From Halocaridina rubra (Eukaryota; Arthropoda; Malacostraca; Decapoda; Atyidae): a DNA stretch of 64,000 bases. The stretch is from contig JAXCGZ010017004.1 in assembly GCA_037179515.1 (NCBI GenBank), positions 140,001 through 204,000 of the forward strand, in the 5' to 3' direction. A program made the position numbers and the translations under genes. The notes beneath the pieces are model-generated. The model was not told the origin of the DNA and ran no database searches. It saw nothing but the letters and a program-made list of their open reading frames with translations. Below, in pieces: positions 12,566 through 26,800 of the stretch (the stretch's first letter is position 1; each line of letters begins with the position of its first letter).

Positions 12566-13123
12566 TCATTTGAGTAGGAAGTTTTTCACCACGAAAAGCT
12601 TTTTCAAAATTTAAAATTCTGTCCAATGTGGCAGAAGTCATAGTTTGCAAGTTTAGATTTTCCGCTGCTAAATTAGGAAAATATACTTCTCATTCAATCA
12701 CCATAAACAATTGATCGCGAACCCTAGCATCAAACTGATTGCCAAAATTACAGACTAGCTAGAGTGCTATATACTTCATTCCTAGTGAAACATGCAAGCA
12801 ATTTTTCTTTTTAGCACTTTCATTTATACCACTGTGGGCAAAATGTGCCTCAAGCATGAACATCCACACATCAAACTTCATTAGTTTGGTATGAAAAGGC
12901 TCAATTTTTTGCATTTCTGCTACCCATAGTTAGCCTAGTCTAGGTAACAGATGAAGTATTTTTTCAAACACAACAAATGCCAATCTTCATTACCTCAATC
13001 CACGTAGCCTAGCATAAGCTTTAGAAATCTCACTTATCTCTTGAAAATCGGCGGTCATAATTGGTCAAAAAACAGCTTCAAAGCATTGAGATTCAATCCA
13101 GACAGCTCGTCGACAAAAAATAT

Positions 13124-13372
13124 TGGGTTCTAAGTCTCTAAATTTTATGCTAAAGTTAAATAATATATATAATAAACTGAGGCTTTATTCTTGAAGCTGG
13201 TATAAACAAAACACACCACTCATCCGGGCATCAACAATAGACAAATCAAGTATAAGTACAAGAATAGCAAAACAAGAGAATTAAACTATTAATAGGAAAT
13301 AAATACAAATAAGAAAGCAATTAGAATTAATAATAAGAAACAATAATAAATAAATATACCTCAACTCTCACA
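13124..13372 (-). repeat. 5' LTR of gypsy element B
   Basis: It starts TGGGTTC at 13124 and ends CTCTCACA at 13372 on the plus strand. It is the partner of 8801-9051, with many single-base differences and a few small indels. Confidence 0.85.
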
Positions 13373-13748
13373 AGATTTGTTCCTTAGTTGGCGTCTGGTA
13401 ATGGACAACACTCTTGCCCATCCTCCAGGTCTGGGAGAAGAACCTTGATATCAAATACAACTCTGTAAAAGTTAAATTTCTGCCTCCTAGCAACACTCCT
13501 CTCCCCCAGCCCATGAACCAGAAAGTCATTTCTAGTTTTTAGAAACTGCATAAGAGGGGTCTTTTTTCCAGGAGTTTCCAGGTCACCAACAATACGGATT
13601 TGACCCTGTGTGAATTCTGGAAAGACCCCTTCAATATCCTCCACTGCTTAAGCCTTATTGACAAGGCATGGAAAGAGGTCTCTTACTGCATGTTACAGTC
13701 TGCCTGGAGGAAACTTTGATGAGGTTGTGTGGTTGATAGAAACTTCAA
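13373..13748 (+). pseudogene. Tigger transposase copy 2, middle segment
   Basis: The plus strand reads LVMDNTLAHPPGLGEE (about 13398-13445), then after a frame slip VKVKFLPPSNTPLPQPMNQK (about 13467-13535) and DPFNILHCLSLIDKAWKEVS. The third catalytic position is Asn in QPMNQ. The open minus-strand frame over the same bases is an antisense shadow. Confidence 0.8.
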
Positions 13749-13749
13749 A

Positions 13750-14462
13750 GAGGCAATGCAAATCAGAAATCAAATACAAAAAGAGCTAAAAATGAATAGA
13801 TATGATATGACTCTCCGAGAACGTTATAAAACAGAAAAGAAACGTGACAGATCTCTCATCAGTGTAAGTAAAAAAGACTTTTACAAAAAAAAAAAATTTA
13901 ATGACTCTAGACATGATACAGCAGCAACATGGAAAGTGATAAGAAGCATGATACCAAATGAAAAGAGTACCTCAGAAAGTTATGAATATATTACGGAGTT
14001 GAAAGACAAAGCAGAAAACTTTAATAACTATTTTGCTAACGTTGGCAAAAATACATATGAAAAAAACTCAAGAAAACATCAACTCAGTGAATATGAGTAA
14101 TTGCTTAAATGACAATTCTTCCAATGAAAACACAAGAGAGTACTTCAAGATAAATCCTATCGATTGTGCTACCCTAATTCTTACCATAAAGAGCCTAAGA
14201 AACTCTGGCTGTTATGGTTCAGATGGTATACCATTTCAGTTCATCAAAGATGCTCTACCCATGATTGCATCCTAATCTAACTATTATGAACACTTCCATT
14301 GTTATTAAAAAGTTTCCTAACTCTTGGAAAATATCACATGTAATACCTCTGCATAAAAAGGGGGACAGAGAAGATGTGACAAACTATCGTCCCATTTCCC
14401 TGCTACCCATTTTCTCTAAAATATTAAAAAAATTGTTGCATGCCAACTTATGTCATATTTAG
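13750..14462 (+). pseudogene. LINE connector and RT N-terminal part, frameshifted
   Basis: Three frames in succession (to 14100, 14033-14275, 14265-14462) carry ATWKVIRSMIPNE, NSGCYGSDGIPFQFIKDALP and ISHVIPLHKKGDREDVTNYR. These are the pre-RT block and RT motif 1-2 region of the same protein as the intact downstream frame. Two or three single-base indels explain the breaks. Confidence 0.8.
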
Positions 14463-15685
14463 AATCAAATAGACTACTAACGATTAACCAACATGGTTTC
14501 AGACCGAAACTTTCGACGGAAACTGCACTGCTTAAAGTTACGAATAGTATATATAATAAAATAGATATGAGAAAAATATCTCTTCTTCTATTATTAGACT
14601 TATCAAAAGCCTTCGACAGTGTAAACCATGAAATTCTTTTAAGTAAATGTATTAACTTAAATATTGATCCAAGCTGGTTTAGCGAGTATCTATCTAATCG
14701 TAAACAGTCCATACGTCTTAACAACATTATCTCTGTGCCAAAAAATGTATCATTTGGTGTTCCACAGGGATCAGTACTTGGTCCTATCCTCTTCTCCATT
14801 TACGTAAATGATCTATCTTCTTTCATTTCTGACTGTCTAGTCGTACAATATGCAGATGACACTCAACTACTCCTTAGTGGTGATATTAATAATCTCCCAG
14901 AGCTAACTTTAAGAGCAGAAAACACTCTGTCAAAAATTAAAACCTATTTCCAAGAAATTGGGCTGTTAATTAACGAAAGTAAAACACAGTGCATATTTAT
15001 TGGTTCAAGGTTCCACATAGCACAAATTCCAGAAAACACAACAATTAATTTTTGCGACAAAATTATCACACCTAGCAAAACAGTCAAAAACCTAGGAATT
15101 CACTTTGATAACCACATGTTGTTTGATTCCCACACAGATAAAGTATGCAAAAGGGTTACAGGAACATTAATGTACTTATCACGTATAAAAGACAATTTTG
15201 AGACTACCACTCGAATAACTGTTGTTGAATCTCTAGCCCTAAGTCACATTAATTACTGCACAACTGTTTGGGGAGCTACCACTAAGACTCAGATAAACAG
15301 AATACAGAAGCTTATTAATATTGCAGCTCGAGTTGCCCTGGGAGGAATAAGAAAATATGACCACATCACACCAGCCCTCAATAAACTTGGGTGGCTGCGG
15401 GCAGAAAATAAGGTCGCTTATGCTATTTATGTTTTTGTATTCAAAATTTTGGACCGTCGTTATCCTAGCTGGATATTTGATTTAAAAACAATCAGGGATA
15501 TAAGGGGAACCAACACAAGACAGAGCAGTGAGCTCTTTATTCACAGAACAAACACAGAAGCAGGCTCAAAGATGATCACTATCAAAGGGCCAACACTCTG
15601 GAATAATATTCCAGAGCATCTTAAAAATGCATCCTCCTTCACAGCTTTCAAAGGCAAACTATATAGTTTTCTTTTGGACAAATAG
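14450..15685 (+). pseudogene. LINE reverse transcriptase, intact 411-codon C-terminal frame
   Basis: An uninterrupted frame covers the RT core: STETALLKVTNSIYNKID, LLDLSKAFDSVNHEILL (motif A), GVPQGSVLGPILFSIYVND (motif B), VVQYADDTQLLL (catalytic YADD intact) and the thumb/C-terminal region ending FKGKLYSFLLDK. The family function is target-primed reverse transcription. It is the best-preserved coding segment among the mobile elements here, so this LINE is probably the youngest insertion in the 8-16 kb nest. The first Met is only where the open frame begins, not a true start. Confidence 0.88.
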
Positions 15686-15970
15686 TTGCTGCTCATTAAG
15701 AACTAATTATTCTCATTGTAAGGAAACAAATATGGAAATGATGCCGATAATAACGCTCTTGTATCTAGTGGCATACTTACTACTTTATTATTAACATTAT
15801 TGTTAACATTTTTATTACAGCATTATTATTTTCTATGAAAGCTACATTTAATTTAACTATATGTCTAACCATCTTATTTATTAGTTTAATTACATGTCTA
15901 CTTATAAGTTACTATTAATGTTGAATAACCATTGTGCAAAATGGAAATAAATGTTTGTTTGTTTGTTTGT

Positions 15971-16145
15971 TCAAGGGTTTCAAGGAGGATACAAATTTCA
16001 ATGTAGTGAACGAGATTGTGGCCACGGGCAAGAGCATGGGCTTGGAGGTCAATGATGAGGATGTGGAGGAGCTGGTGGTGCACCACAGACAAGAACTCAC
16101 CACAGAAGAACTTCTCGAGTTGCAACATGAGCAGGTGATAATGTG
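15971..16145 (+). pseudogene. Tigger transposase copy 2, C-terminal end
   Basis: The frame reads GFKEDTNFNVVNEIVATGKS, MGLEVNDEDVEELVVHH and ELTTEELLELQHEQVIM, then TGA. The acidic tail with LTxxELxELQ is the usual Tigger C-terminus and matches the wording at 49080-49190 on the other strand. Confidence 0.8.
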
Positions 16146-17345
<1,200 letters not shown>

Positions 17346-17365
17346 AATGTGCAAACTCAATATCA

Positions 17366-18684
17366 GTGGCACTGGGTGTCATATTTAAAAAGTCACTGGA
17401 GTCAGGGGAGATTCCAAGATGCTGTAAACAAGCAAATGTGATACCTATCTTCAAAAAGGGAAGGAGGGATACGGCTCTGAACTATAGACCAGTTTCCTTG
17501 ACCAGCATAGTTCGCAAAGTTATGGAGAAACTACTAAGGAAGCATATCTCTCTTCACTTGGAATCCTTCAACTTTTTGCCAGTGAGGCAACATGGCTTCA
17601 GAGAAGGTAAATCAACAGTAACAAACTTATTGGAATTTTATGATGAGGTAAGCCGGATCTTACAGGAAAGAGAGGGCTGGGCAGATTGCATATTCCTAGA
17701 CTTCCAGAAAGCGTTGGACACTGTTCCACATGGGAGACTTATTAGGAAGCTGCAAGCAATGGCTAGAATAGGTGGATATGTCTTGGAATGGATAAAAACT
17801 TACTTAGAAGGAAGGGAACAGAGGGTTAGAGTAAGACACTCAGTGTTTGAATGGAGAAGAGTTAGTAGTGGAGTTCCACAGGGTTCAATTTTAGGGCCAC
17901 TTATGTTCCTTGTATATGTAAATGACCTACCAGAGTCTGTAAATTCATTCATGAATATGTTTGCAGATGATGCAAAGATCGTGAAGAATGTAAAAACGAG
18001 AACAATGGTAGAGAACTACAGGAAGATCTAAATAGTCTGCATGAGTGGTCAGAAAAGTGGCTAATGAAATTCAATACTTCAAAATGTAAGGTAATGAGAA
18101 TGGGTATAAGTGCAAGAAGGCCCAAGCTTGACTACTCGGTGGCTGGAGTACAACTTCAAGAGACAGAAAATGAGAGAGATCTAGGAGTAAACATACTGGC
18201 AGATTTGTCTACAGAAATACATATAAATGGCATAGAAAGGGCAGCATATACATTCTTATGAAATGTAAGGGTAGCCTTCAGGCACATGGACAAGGAAATG
18301 TTCAAAAATATATATGTAACCCATGTGAGGCCAAAACTCGAATATGCAGCCCCCATGCCAGAAATACGCAATCTCAGTTATGATGAGAGGCTGAGGGAAT
18401 TAGACTTACCATCACTCGAAGCTAGAAGATTGAGGGGGGATATGGTGACAGTTTTTAAATTCCTTCATGGTTATGATAGAGTGGATAGGGATCGATATTT
18501 TGATATGGCTGGCTCTAGAACAAGAGGTCATAGTTTGAAGCTTTGTAAGAAAACTTCTTTGCAGGATGTAAGGAAGTACTTTTTTAGTGTAAGAGTAGTT
18601 GATAATTGGAATTCGCTAAGCAAGGTGGTAGTTAATGCTATCTCAATCCATAGTTTTAAGGACAGGTATGATAAGTATCACTAA
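17366..18684 (+). pseudogene. CR1-type LINE reverse transcriptase, broken
   Basis: 17366-18031 carries CKQANVIPIFKKGRRDTALN, VRQHGFREGKSTVTNLLEF, CIFLDFQKALDTVPHGRL (motif A, with F to L), SSGVPQGSILGPLMFLVYVN (motif B) and MNMFADDAKIV (FADD intact). A frameshift near 18030 moves to MKFNTSKCKVMRMG (18064), and another near 18265 to the C-terminal ARRLRGDMVTVFKFLHGYD block ending at 18684. Inactive as written. Confidence 0.85.
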
Positions 18685-18757
18685 GTATAAAATGGAACCG
18701 ATGAGGAGACGGGAAGATACGAGCTTTGGGCTCTTTCCCGTAAACACAATTAGGTAA

Positions 18758-18782
18758 TTACACACACACACACACACACACA
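18758..18782. repeat. (CA)n tract
   Basis: About 12 CA units. It is the 3' tail of the LINE and abuts the next Tigger end (CAGTCCCCTC...). Confidence 0.9.
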
Positions 18783-19177
18783 CAGTCCCCTCTCCATGTA
18801 CGCGATTTTAGACTTCGCAAATTTGGATTAGCATGTATACAAAATTATAGTACAAAATTTGAACTGCACGGGTAACGCGAGGGAGAAAAAGCGAGGAAAA
18901 ACATGGCACAATTTAGTGACTAAACACCCACCTCTGAGCCACTTTACTGCCATGTGCTTCAGTTTCTCTTCATCCAGCATACCTTTTTTTTTTTTTTGAG
19001 TGTGACACAGTGACAGGCAGACAACTGTCCTCATCAATAAAGGCCCGAGCACGAGAAATTATCAAGACGAAGGAAAAGAAAAAAGTTAAGGACAATGTGT
19101 AGATGAGGTAATGTCACATAAAGGAAAACGAGACAGAAAAAGCAGTCAAAGTACAGAGGACCCAGAGAAATGGAGGA

Positions 19178-20433
19178 CTAGGCCCTGAGATGATGATAGA
19201 TCTGCTTTTTGAAGGATGATAAGCCATAAGAATTAGGAAAGACAGAAGGAGGAATAGAGTTCCAGAGTCTGGAGGTAGATAGGAAGAAGCAGTCGCTGCA
19301 CCAACCAATCCGCGAGCTACAAATCTCCACACAGTACCTGTGAGATGAGGCCGCTTGGTGAGTGTTATGTGGCCTCAGCAGAGGGGAAAGGATGCAACTT
19401 GTCAACTCATCAGAGCAGCGATGGAAGTAGTAGCGATAGAAAAGAGAAAGGGAAGTTACCGTACAGCGAAGAGAGAGAGAATCCAAATTAGAAGTAAGAG
19501 AAGGATCATTAATGAGTCTGACTGCCTTAGATTCAACACTATCAAAGAGATAAGTATAAAAAGATGCACCCCAGATGTGCGAACAGTATTCTAACCAGGG
19601 ACGGATAAGACCTTTATAAATTTTAAGTCACTGTAAAGAGGAAAAGTAATGATAAAAACGAAACAAAACCCCCATGTTTTTAGATGAAGATTTAGAAATT
19701 TTGATTATGTGATTCCTCCAAGACAAGTTAGAGGCTATATGGATTCCTAATAGGTTGACAGAATTAAGAGGGTAAATTTCGTTAGTTTCGAAGACAATAG
19801 GGTTATAAGGAGGAGGAGAAGATAAAGAGATAGCCAGAAACTGTGTCTTGGAGGCATTGAATTTAACTAAATTTTCAGTGCCCCACTCAGAGCCTGTCTG
19901 CAAATCGGAATTGAGAGTAGAAGAAAAAGTAATACGAGACTGAATACGAGTAGCAGATGAAGGTTGTGAAGAAAAGGCAGAGGAAATGTGAAGGGTAGAC
20001 TCATCAGCAAAGGCATGAAGAAGAGACGAAGATGGGGATTGTAGAATATAATTGATGGAGAGAAGCAACAGAGTAAGTGAAAGAACAGAGCCCTGTGGAA
20101 CACCACTGGTAACAGAGAAGGGCTAGATGTCGCACCATCAACTACAGTTATAGAACGGTCAGAAAGAAAACTGGAAATCAGAGAACAGGAAGAAGGGGCA
20201 AAGCCATAGGCAGGGAGTCTGACCAACAGAGCCTTGTGGCAGACTCTGTCAAAAGCATTAGAGATATCAAGGGCGACGACAAAGGATTCCCCATAGTTCC
20301 TCTGAGAAGATGACCATACATGAGTAAGATAGGACAGGAGATCACCAGTGGCTCTTGCCTTGTGGAAGCCATACTGGTGATCGGAGATAAGTGAGTTAGA
20401 TTCAAGGCATTTCAAGAAGTGAGCACTGAGCAA
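19178..20433 (-). pseudogene. jockey LINE reverse transcriptase, frameshifted
   Basis: 20433-20060 holds SDHQYGFHKARATGDLLSYL and FVVALDISNAFDRVCHKALL (motif A). The frame is lost at the motif B block (about 20090). 20068-19628 resumes with SLLHAFADESTLHISS, where the second catalytic Asp of FADD is Glu, and then SEWGTENLVKFNASKTQFLA. The C-terminal zinc-like region is at 19486-19178 (FFLSTSRLWNSIPPSVFP). Inactive. Confidence 0.82.
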
Positions 20434-20969
20434 AGTTTTGAAAACTTTAGCTATATAGGAGGTTAGGGCAATAGGTCAGTAGTTTGAAGGAATAGAGCGG
20501 TCACCCTTCTTAGGAACGGGTTGAACTACAACAGCATGCTTCCAAGATGAAGGATAGATACTGGTTGACAGAATTAAGCGAAATAGACGGCTATGGACGG
20601 GAGCCACTTCATCTGCAAACTCCTTAAGGAACCTTGATACCATTGGGACCAGATGCCTTGTTCGTCTTTAGCAAGAGAAGAACCTTATGAACTTTGCATG
20701 AAGAAAGGATAAGGCAGGGCATAGTGTTTGAGGGGGGTAAAGATTGAGGAACAGGTGCGCTGGAATTTAAAGAAGAGTTGGCAGAAAAATGAGAGCCAAA
20801 GAGAGTGGCTTTGTCAGTGGGAGAGCAAGCTATAGAACCATCAGAACAAATGAGAGGGGGAAAGCTTGAGTTTCAGAACTTTTTGGAGAGGTTTTTGGCT
20901 AAGGACCAGAGACATTTGTCAAAGGGAAGGGAGTTAAGGTCATCAACTTTCCATCTTATAAAGGAAGCC

Positions 20970-21938
20970 TTAGACCTTCGAATCTGAGCAGTACAGCGAT
21001 TCCTCGCTACAATAAGAGCAGAGCGAGTCAAACCAAGGTTTAGGGGGAGAGAAAGCTTTTGTAAAAGAGGGGATGTAAGCCTCGATTCTCACAGTCATGA
21101 TCTCAGCAACTTTTAGAGCTACCTGATCAGGGTTGCGGGACTGAAAGCAGTTGTCATCCCATGGGAAGTCAAAGAGGAAGTTAATCAAATTTTCATGTTG
21201 GGTACGCTTAAAGTGCCAAAGGTGGCGCCGCTGTGTAGGAGGAGTTGGTGGAGGGGGAGCAAAAATGGAAGAGACTGAGTTCATAGAGTTGTCAGATTTA
21301 CCAAGAGGGGAAAGCACAGAATAAGAGTAATTTGAAGGGTTAGCAGGAACACGAGTAGGATGTTTGATAATTTGCTCCAGATCATGAGTAATAGAGAAAG
21401 CAAGGGCCTCACTTCCTCTGACATCAGTGTTAGAGGAATGAAACCACTCACTGTGGTGTACATTCAAGTCTCTAATGTAGAGAACTTCGGCATGTGGGTG
21501 AGAAGATAGCAAGAACTCATGGCACGAGGACAGATATACAAAGAAAGACACAAACTTAGTGGAGTTTGGAGAACAGTAGCAGAAGCAAAGGAAGATAGTG
21601 GTAGTGGAGAGATAGGCTTTTAGCCAGAGAACATCAAAGTCGGGAGATTCAAGGTCCATGAGCCTCACAGGAGTGTAAATGTTGCAGTAGGCACAGACCC
21701 CACCTTTGAAACGAAAACGAGTATACAGATTATAGTGAGAGATTTGAAATGGGTCAATGGAAGCATGTATATACAGCTGGGTTTCAGATAGGAGGAGGAG
21801 GTTAGGAAGGAAAATACCCAAGTGCTGTTCCACAGATGAAAGATTAGAGTTCAGCCCACGAATGTGAGAATAGTGAAGAGTGAAAGAATTAGATCTATTG
21901 GGAGGTGCAAGGTTAAGGTCAGAACCATTACTTACCAC
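20970..21938 (-). pseudogene. jockey LINE endonuclease and connector, open 322 codons
   Basis: The N-terminus has LHYSHIRGLNSNLSSVEQHL, then LLLLSETQL (catalytic Glu), the RFKGGVCAYC strand, and LYIRDLNVHHSEWF, where the family has GDxNxH/A, so GD has become RD. SPLGKSDNSM stands where S-D-H is usual. The proline-rich segment (APPPPTPPTQRR) and HLWHFKRTQHENLINFLFDF belong to the EN-RT linker. The frame is open but key residues have drifted. Confidence 0.8.
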
Positions 21939-23318
21939 CAGACGTGTCTGCCCTCAAGCCAATAGTGGAGTCAACATGATCCCCGGAGATTCTTTGCACC
22001 CCTCTGTGCAGGGTACTGGGGGCCATTAGCTGTGGACCTTCCATAAATAATAAGAAATGTGAGGAAAAAAGATAGAAAAAGAACAGATGTGGGGAATATT
22101 GTGACTCGTCAAGAGATGTGTAATGAATGCGCCAGAATATTCAGTGTTGAAGTAGGCATGAGGAAAGAACCGTCTTGAAGGAAGACTCAACCCGGAACTG
22201 TCAGGACCAGTCCTAGTTGCATCCTAATACCTTCAGTAGTAGTCTTTCAATGGGCGATTGGTGCCATGGCCAACCTACTATGCATGTTCTAACTGTTGTT
22301 GTGGTAAACTTTGTGTTTCCTGTGTTGTTTTTGCATATTTTTATTCATTTATTATGGCCAGTAAACTCTCCAAAAAGAGTGAGTCTATAAACCTTGAGTT
22401 AAAATGCAACAATGTGAGGGGGAGGAAAAGGAGGCAGCAGCCACACTTCATGGGAGCCACATGAAAACACTCACTTTGCAGGACTTGGGTGAATTTTTTA
22501 ACCATATGGGAAAAACCTTGGATATTTTGGAAAAAAAAAAATCCTAATGTAGAGCATGCAGACTTGAAGTACTGAAGGGTCATTCAAGATGTTGCCTGCT
22601 ACAATGAACTTTTGCAAGAAAAGAGGAGAGAATTGCACGGCATGCAACTCTTCATGCCTACTTCTTATCCAAAACAAGTGATTCTGATGACCCTAAGCCC
22701 CGAACATCTAAGAAGCATGAACCCCAACCACAACCAGGAGTTACCTCTCCCACTTCTGCCTCCTCTTCTCCTCCCTCTCCTACAGCTTAAGTCACCAGCT
22801 CACCGCCACCACACACATCCCAGTATGCCTGTTGCTCGCCATATATAGAGTGAGTAGAATGTTTGATTTTTTTTATACTGTATCTTTAATATTATATTAA
22901 GGCATTGCAGAATTAAAAAAAAAAAAGGTTCGTTTCCTAGTTATGCTAAGAATGTTGTTTTTCTAGTGTTGCTTTTATTTTTTATCTTTCTTTATGTTTG
23001 CAGATAGGGGTTAGTTCTCCTGCTTCCCCCTCCTCTTCTACCGCTTAAGTCAACCGCTCACCGCCACTATATAAGTCCCAGTATGCCCATTGCCCACTGC
23101 ATAATAGAGTGAGTTAATTTGTTTACTTTACAGTATTTATTTGCTTATCTGTATATCTTTAAAACTGTATATTTTTAAGTTACATACATATTTCAGTTTG
23201 GTTATGTATTTGTAAAATGTGTTTTACTTACCTTTTTTCTTTGGTATAGTGTGTTTATACACACTTGAGGAGCATATCTATGTTTATTAACATTATTCTT
23301 TATGGAAATAGGCTCTTT

Positions 23319-23454
<136 letters not shown>

Positions 23455-23572
23455 AAATTTTTTTTTCTTCTACACATTAGGATGTTACAACAACAGTCAG
23501 CTCAGCTTTATATTTGATACAGAAGATGTACTATATCTGAAGGATAATAATAATGGACATGACAATTTTCGT

Positions 23573-23578
23573 TTTATT
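23573..23578 (-). promoter_or_regulatory. PSMD5: Polyadenylation signal AATAAA for PSMD5
   Basis: AATAAA on the minus strand, about 64 bases beyond the stop codon at 23642-23644. It is the first canonical signal downstream. Confidence 0.65.
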
Positions 23579-23641
23579 AAGCAACATATGCATTATTAAG
23601 TAATTTTTCATTTAAAAACAGCATTAAAATATACAATCAAA

Positions 23642-23850
23642 CTACTGTTCTCCCTCCAGAGCCACTTCCACAACAGTCTCAACATAGAAGGGTCCTTCAT
23701 TAAAATACTTTGTTAACTTGACCACAAAACCTTCAGGATATGTAAATGCGCTCGTTTGTGAGTGAAGCAATGTTCCAACAATATTCCACTTGCACTCTTT
23801 CCCTTGCTTTTCTGTCTCTGTTGAGCGATTCAATATGTACTCGATAAGGC
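23642..23850 (-). CDS. PSMD5: PSMD5 coding exon 8 and stop
   Basis: Acceptor tttttgcag. It encodes GLIEYILNRSTETEKQG through LTKYFNEGPFYVETVVEVAL, ending GEQ and TAG at 23642-23644. Confidence 0.95.
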
Positions 23851-26800
23851 CTGCAAAAACATAAAAGTATCACAATGGTAAGGTCTGGTAATTCCGCAGT
23901 ATTACATAAAAACAAATACAGGGGTTCCTCGGTTTACGATGTCCTCGAGTTATGATATTCCATGGTTACTATGCACTTCCCATTAATTATATTTCTTCTA
24001 TTTAGATAATTTTTGGCCTGTATTATGTCTCCCAATTGTGAAGCAGATTCTTCTCGTGGCAAATGTGTTTCCCAATTGTGAAGCAGATTCTTCCAATGGC
24101 AATGCTTCGAAGAAAAGGGAAGCCATCATCATGGAAGTGAAATTAGCGATAGTGAAACGCTCAGAAAAGGGAGAAACTTTACTACTGCATTCGCATGGAT
24201 GGGTGACGTAGGTGCTAGTTTAGGTGTGTTCAGACTTATGCTGAAAATCGGTTATGTCATGTTTTGAGAAAAGGATCTCTGATGTAAGATGAGGACCCCC
24301 TGTATAATCAATCAAAATACTTACAAAAATCCCAAGGTTTGGTCTAAATCAACATTAGTATGTAAAATACAAATCTTTACATATTTCTTAGCTATAATAA
24401 AGATTAAAAAAACACAGTGTTTTTTTTTACTTTTGTAAGCTCAAACTATAAAGGTACTGGAAGTGATGACACTAAAAGAAACTTACTGGTGGGAACAAGA
24501 ATTATATTTTATGTTTCATCTACCAGTGTTTCTCTGCATTAGAGCTTTCTACTTCTCCCACACCAATCTGATTTCCGAAGGCATTTTAACAATATAAATG
24601 AAATACTGTTATGTCAATATCATTATAAAATGGGACAGTTAGTAATTTCCCAAGTATAGCACTTAATAAAAAAGATCTGCATTACTAAAAGACCCTCATT
24701 ACTACATGTCCATATAAGAATGATAATTATGGGGTTTTGAGCTATCAAAAAGCATGATTTAAGAACTAAAACTAAAACAGACAAATGGAGCTTATATGTC
24801 ATATACTTTATTCTACTGAAAAAAATTTAAATTTGCATAAAATATCTGCCTAAGAGAATTTTTTTTAATGATATTAGTGTTATTCACAAAGCTACCTGAC
24901 TCTTGTAACTTAGACTATTTCTGATGTTCTTGAAAAATGTAAGTTGTCTTCAAGTATGGCACTAAGGAAACCATGACAGTAAAGCTGTTTAGTAGTCAAA
25001 CATTTTTATTCATAAATTGGTCTAGATATAATTGTAATTCTAAGACTCACCTGGCTCTGAGAAGATAAGCCGTTGACCCCATGGCATAGATGCTAATGCA
25101 TTCAAGAGACTAAGGGCTGCACAATGGATGTCAGGGAAAGGCTGCTGAGCAACTGCAGTTATCTTTTCAAGATTAACTCCTCCAACTCCTGCCCACCATA
25201 GTTCTAACATTTGTAAAAGCTCTTCTGTACGATTATCTACCTGTAAAAACAAGAGGACACTGTAAACAGTGTGTAAATCATAAATTCAATTTACATATAT
25301 ACATTTACTCTAGATTCTGATGTTACTACTCTGGTAAAGATACAGAACTATATTTTCAAAATATACTTTAGATAAAGGCACCTGCATATATTATATTTTT
25401 ATCAAATCATACCTAATACTAATAATATTTTTCATCTACCCATGTTCCCATGTTCATTCACTAAGGAAGTTCGTACATCTTTTGCACTACCAAAGCAACT
25501 CGAGGATAAGAATAGGTGCGTGGTTTTCTAATGTATAGTATCTTGTCAACTCAGCAGGATCAGGAAGTACACAATTAGATATGCAGATATCAAAAGTGGA
25601 ACTATACTGTGAGTTTGAGCTTCGAAAGTGACTAAAGTCGGAGTTAAATAAACGAAAAAGCATTTAATCTACATCAGATCATTTAGCCACCTTAGCTGGT
25701 TTGGACAATTAGAAAGGTTGGACAAGACAATTCTGAAGAGGAATTTACAGGTAAAATTTAATGAAGTAGTAACAGTCCATGGGAATGGAGAGGAAGGGTT
25801 TGCAATGACGTCTCCAAGAGAGACCTTGACATCTGGAAGGGAGAGAGACATGCAAGATATAAAATGAGTTGGTGCAAAGTAATAAACACACTACCATGAA
25901 GGGTAAACCAGGGAAATCTGAAGCCTGCCTCTGTGACTGACCACTGACAATAGCTTAAGCTTTGTCTTGTTCACTATATATGGCATGCATAAGTGAAGGT
26001 AAATATTTACAGGATGAGAGTTAAAAGTGGAATTACAGTAATTTTCGACTATATATCTTTCTCTCTTGGGTTGTGGCCACTGCTAATCTTCGCAAAAGGC
26101 AGTACGTATGAAACATAACAATGTAAAACTTCATACCTGCAAATAGAAGAGCTGAGTCAGTGCCTCCATAACACGTACTCGCTGGTCTGTTGGGGCAGTT
26201 CTCATCATGGATCCGAGGACATCTAACACTTCATCCATTTCAACTTCTGTTACCAGTATATACAATTGATGACAAAATACATCAGTGTAACAAATATACC
26301 TCTTCTCAATTAGGAATATTCTATATACAACTTTGAAAAATATTCAGTTGTAAAATAATAAGCTTTATAACAATTTTAAAACAAGAAGGAAGATTTTTCA
26401 AGCTATCAGCTATATAATTAGCAATCAAGCGCAATTTCACCTACAGGGATAGACTTATGTCTATTTCATACATACTAAGAGCATGCTTATGTCAAGTGTA
26501 TCCCGGCAGCTCTGATATATTCAGTTAAGCAAAAACCAGCTGGTGTCATGGTTACAAAATAGAAAAGGATATTACTGTTTTAGAATATGATACTGAAGTG
26601 AAGATGCATCATTTTTTGAAAAAATCTTCAAAAAGTTAAATAGGTTATACAATGAAGGTTACTAGACAGTGTATATGAAGTGAAAGAAAAGATTATTTAA
26701 TAATCTCTAGTAATGAGAATTCCTGAACTCTCTAGCAGAAAACAAATCATTCCTTTAATGACAATACCATTTGGGAAGTAAAACTGAAAAATATATAAAT

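Larger units (their letters stand above)
8801..13372 (-). mobile_element. Ty3/gypsy-type LTR retrotransposon B, complete but decayed
   Basis: Two LTRs flank gag, protease, RT, RNase H and integrase, all on the minus strand in gypsy order. The element interrupts Tigger copy 2 between KKYLEEKG and the downstream LVMDNTLAHPP. The LTRs differ at many positions by eye, so the insertion is not recent. No clean target-site duplication is visible. Confidence 0.88.
13749..15970 (+). mobile_element. CR1/L2-group non-LTR retrotransposon, 5' truncated
   Basis: RT coding is followed by about 285 bases of 3' UTR and a (TTTG)n tail at about 15950-15970, typical of CR1/L2/Daphne-type LINEs. It sits inside Tigger copy 2 after wording equivalent to GCVVDRNFK; the Tigger resumes at 15971 with GFKEDTNFN. 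A short likely target duplication, TTCAARG, lies on each side. Confidence 0.85.
17346..18784 (+). mobile_element. CR1-type LINE, 5' truncated, CA-tailed
   Basis: RT coding 17366-18684 is followed by a short 3' UTR ending cccgtaaacacaattaggta and a (CA)n tail. A truncated sister copy is at 7800-7946. Confidence 0.85.
18984..22255 (-). mobile_element. jockey-type LINE with poly-A tail
   Basis: The minus-strand order is 5' UTR (22255-21960), endonuclease (21938-20970), RT (about 20433-19628) and C-terminal region (19486-19178). A poly-A tail appears as poly-T at 18984-18999. It looks close to full length for the second ORF, but ORF1 is not seen. Confidence 0.85.

Noticed and set aside
13384..13644. 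Minus-strand 86-codon frame
   Set aside because: Antisense of the Tigger LVMDNTLAHPP segment.
14450..15685. A cellular reverse transcriptase gene
   Set aside because: It is continuous with upstream LINE coding and a (TTTG)n tail, all inside a Tigger.
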